Below are positions 13,896 to 15,340 of a DNA stretch of 15,340 nt, piece after piece. Each line of letters begins with the position of its first letter. The stretch's first letter is position 1. The notes under the pieces were generated by a model that saw nothing but the letters and a program-made list of their open reading frames with translations, was not told the DNA's origin and made no database searches. Source of the stretch: Treponema sp. (GTDB lineage: Bacteria > Spirochaetota > Spirochaetia > Treponematales > Breznakiellaceae); NCBI GenBank assembly GCA_031284195.1, contig JAITAI010000092.1, positions 1-15,340 on the forward strand, written 5' to 3'. A program made the translations under genes and the position numbers.

Positions 13896-14912
13896 CTACT
13901 TGCGATGGGCCTTGAGCAGGGTTTCAATCTGTCCATATAATTCCCGGTTAAAGGTAGTACCCAAGAGAGCAGGAATGACCCGGTTTACATCATCATACCA
14001 CAGTTGTTCCTGGGCCGGACTTACCTGGTTGATGATAAGGCCGTATTTGCGCATAGTGGCGATGGCCTCTCCCTCAAGCTGCTGAATGGAAGTATCCAGT
14101 TCTGCTTCCAGCCGTTTGGCGATGCGTAACAATACCGGTTTATACTGGTCTGGAATAGAACGCCACCCAGTCTGGTTCATAACAATGCCTCCCATAAAGG
14201 GGGCGATATTAATAGAAGCCATATTTTTAGCCACCCCAAAGATTTGTAAGCCTCCCACATTGACCGGACTTTGATATACCGCATCTATCATGCCACCGTT
14301 AAGGTATACCAGGGCTTGGTTCATAGCCACCGGCACCATCTGATACCCCATGGCCTTGAACGCGTCCATGAGGGCCGGTTCCTGTTCATTGGTACCCAGT
14401 TTTTGCCGTTTCAGGTCTGCAGGAACAAAGACCGGGGCTTTAGAGAAGAACTTGACCCAGCCTGCCTTGGACCATGCCAGGGTGAAGAAACCCTCCTGGT
14501 TGATCCGCTCTTCCAGATAAGGCTTCAGCTTGTTCAGTACCAGGTCCAGTTCTTCATTATTCCTGATAAGAAAGGGACAACTCAAGGTTATAATTTCATG
14601 ACCAGGGGTGATGGAATTAAGTCCAAAGGAACTTAAAATCGCCGCCTGAATCTGGTTCCCCTTGAGTTTACGCAGCACATCCCCTTCACTTCCGGCTATG
14701 CCGTTATGGTAAATGATCAGTTCCACCTCGCCATTGGTAGCGGCTCCCCATTCCTGAACCATTCGGTTTAAGGCCGCTCCCCAAGGGGTGTTTTCAGGAA
14801 CTAAAGAGGCCAATTTGATCGTGATCTTCCGGCGCTGGGCAAAGGCCGGATCGAGCGAAAGGGCCCCCCAAAAAACAATACAAAACACAACCGTACGGCC
14901 AATAAACTTCAT
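13896..14912 (-). CDS. TRAP solute-binding protein, DctP-like
   Basis: The 338 residues begin with a Sec signal peptide (hydrophobic about 8-20) and a likely cleavage site after AFA-25. There is no lipobox, so it should be free in the periplasm. The mature part fits the DctP family: ITIKLASLVPENTPWGAALNRM (30-51), EVELIIYHNGIAGSEGDVLR (62-81), FLIRNNEELD, and the PADLKRQKLGTNEQEPALMD segment (164-183). Most family members have Arg at the position of G173 (usually LKxR), where it binds a substrate carboxylate; here Gly appears instead. GGAGG lies 4 bases before ATG 14912. It is the first gene of the operon with the fused permease and the acyltransferase. Substrate is unknown; a non-carboxylate or lipid-like ligand is an inference. 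Confidence 0.88.
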   Translation of the reverse strand: MKFIGRTVVFCIVFWGALSLDPAFAQRRKITIKLASLVPENTPWGAALNRMVQEWGAATNGEVELIIYHNGIAGSEGDVLRKLKGNQIQAAILSSFGLNSITPGHEIITLSCPFLIRNNEELDLVLNKLKPYLEERINQEGFFTLAWSKAGWVKFFSKAPVFVPADLKRQKLGTNEQEPALMDAFKAMGYQMVPVAMNQALVYLNGGMIDAVYQSPVNVGGLQIFGVAKNMASINIAPFMGGIVMNQTGWRSIPDQYKPVLLRIAKRLEAELDTSIQQLEGEAIATMRKYGLIINQVSPAQEQLWYDDVNRVIPALLGTTFNRELYGQIETLLKAHRK

Positions 14913-14946
14913 CTATCCTCCGAATGGGAACCTATTTCCCATACAG

Positions 14947-14975
14947 AATATACCCTATTTATTATTCCTATTCAA
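14947..14975 (-). promoter_or_regulatory. Promoter of the TRAP operon
   Basis: On the minus strand TTGAAT (14975-14970) and TATATT (14952-14947) are separated by exactly 17 bases. The start would be near 14940, about 28 bases before the ATG. The -35 lies within one copy of a 14-bp tandem repeat. Confidence 0.6.
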
Positions 14976-14989
14976 TTATTCCTATTCAA
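14962..14989. repeat. Perfect 14-bp tandem duplication
   Basis: TTATTCCTATTCAA occurs twice without a gap (14962-14975 and 14976-14989). On the minus strand each copy begins with TTGAAT, so the -35 box of the TRAP operon is duplicated 14 bases upstream. Confidence 0.9.
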
Positions 14990-15223
14990 GTTTTCGTTAA
15001 GTTCTTTATGATGAGGCTACGAAAAGGGGTTAAACTGCGAAAAATAGCGGAAGGAGGAGAGAAAACCAGTCTATAGATCGAAAACGAGGGAGGCATTACG
15101 AACCGTTCAAGGGTCTTATACCGCAGGTTCCTTTTTCTCGCACTGGCCTCTTGCTTGCGTTCTCAGGCTGGATCAAAGCAGCGGTTTGCTGCGTCATGAA
15201 TCATACGCTTGGAACAAGTCTCC
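14990..15223. other. Intergenic region, no supported gene
   Basis: The gap between the dctP-like start and the upstream chemotaxis gene is 311 bases in all, including the promoter and repeat. I find no other gene in it. A GCAGC-GGTTT-GCTGC hairpin (15178-15192), followed on the minus strand by TTTG, is a weak terminator candidate for the gene that ends at 15224. Confidence 0.4.
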
Positions 15224-15340
15224 CTAATGCTCTACGATCTGCTGGGAATATTCCAAATATTCAGCGATGTTCTTACTCGCCTGTAAGACATTGAAAACAC
15301 TGTTCCGGACTTCCCCGGAAACCGTCTTTAATTGTTCTAT
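15224..15340 (-). CDS. Partial: C-terminus of a probable chemotaxis receptor
   Basis: Thirty-eight codons run from the right edge to TAG at 15226-15224. The peptide is IEQLKTVSGEVRNSVFNVLQ followed by ASKNIAEYLEYSQQIVEH. The pattern is helical with heptad-like hydrophobic spacing, as at the end of the cytoplasmic coiled coil of methyl-accepting chemotaxis proteins. The rest of the gene lies outside the window, so the family is only a probable call. The next gene in the same direction is the TRAP operon, which has its own promoter. Confidence 0.4.
   Translation of the reverse strand: MEQLKTVSGEVRNSVFNVLQASKNIAEYLEYSQQIVEH

Noticed and set aside
15000..15223. tRNA or small RNA gene upstream of the TRAP operon
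   Set aside because: No cloverleaf pairing or CCA end was found; only short weak hairpins.

Overview
The window looks like a stretch of spirochaete chromosome, most likely a Treponema with near 50% GC. The evidence is the protein sequences (yajC-secD-secF-ispH, a lamin-tail lipoprotein, a DUF2259-like secreted protein, a fused TRAP permease, the tail of a probable chemotaxis receptor), the clear Shine-Dalgarno sites and the family-level similarity. Genus is inferred by eye and was not tested by any search.

Layout. Positions 1-231 hold a compact minus-strand transcription start: a near-consensus promoter, a 22-codon ORF with its own Shine-Dalgarno, a 13-bp perfect hairpin ending on its stop codon, then a second Shine-Dalgarno/GTG ORF that runs off the left edge and repeats part of the first one in the same frame. 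Positions 232-542 show no gene. From 6080 down to 543, on the minus strand, lie a lamin-tail (LTD) lipoprotein, then yajC, secD, secF and ispH. The last four form a tight operon for the SecDF-YajC export accessory complex and the last step of the MEP isoprenoid pathway. At 6270-7506 an unrecognised small plus-strand gene meets a DUF2259-like secreted protein gene end to end with one base between them. A polytopic membrane protein (7648-8481) follows, then a 555-base gap with four tandem 21-bp repeats and a promoter for a PLP aminotransferase (9037-10212). Next is a gap with a good sigma70-type promoter driving a SocA/Panacea-type (DUF4065) gene (10571-11059).

The right end (11181-14912, minus) is a three-gene operon: a TRAP solute-binding protein (dctP-like), a fused small/large TRAP permease (dctQM-like) and a PlsC-like acyltransferase 10 bases behind it. 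The binding protein appears to have Gly where the family normally has its carboxylate-binding Arg. Together with the acyltransferase this suggests, as inference only, uptake and acylation of a lipid-related substrate. The dctP promoter contains a perfect 14-bp tandem duplication that carries its -35 box. The window ends in the last 38 codons of a probable methyl-accepting chemotaxis protein.

No rRNA, tRNA, IS element or CRISPR array was found. The best candidates for something undescribed are the repeated leader ORF/hairpin unit at the left edge and the TRAP-acyltransferase operon.
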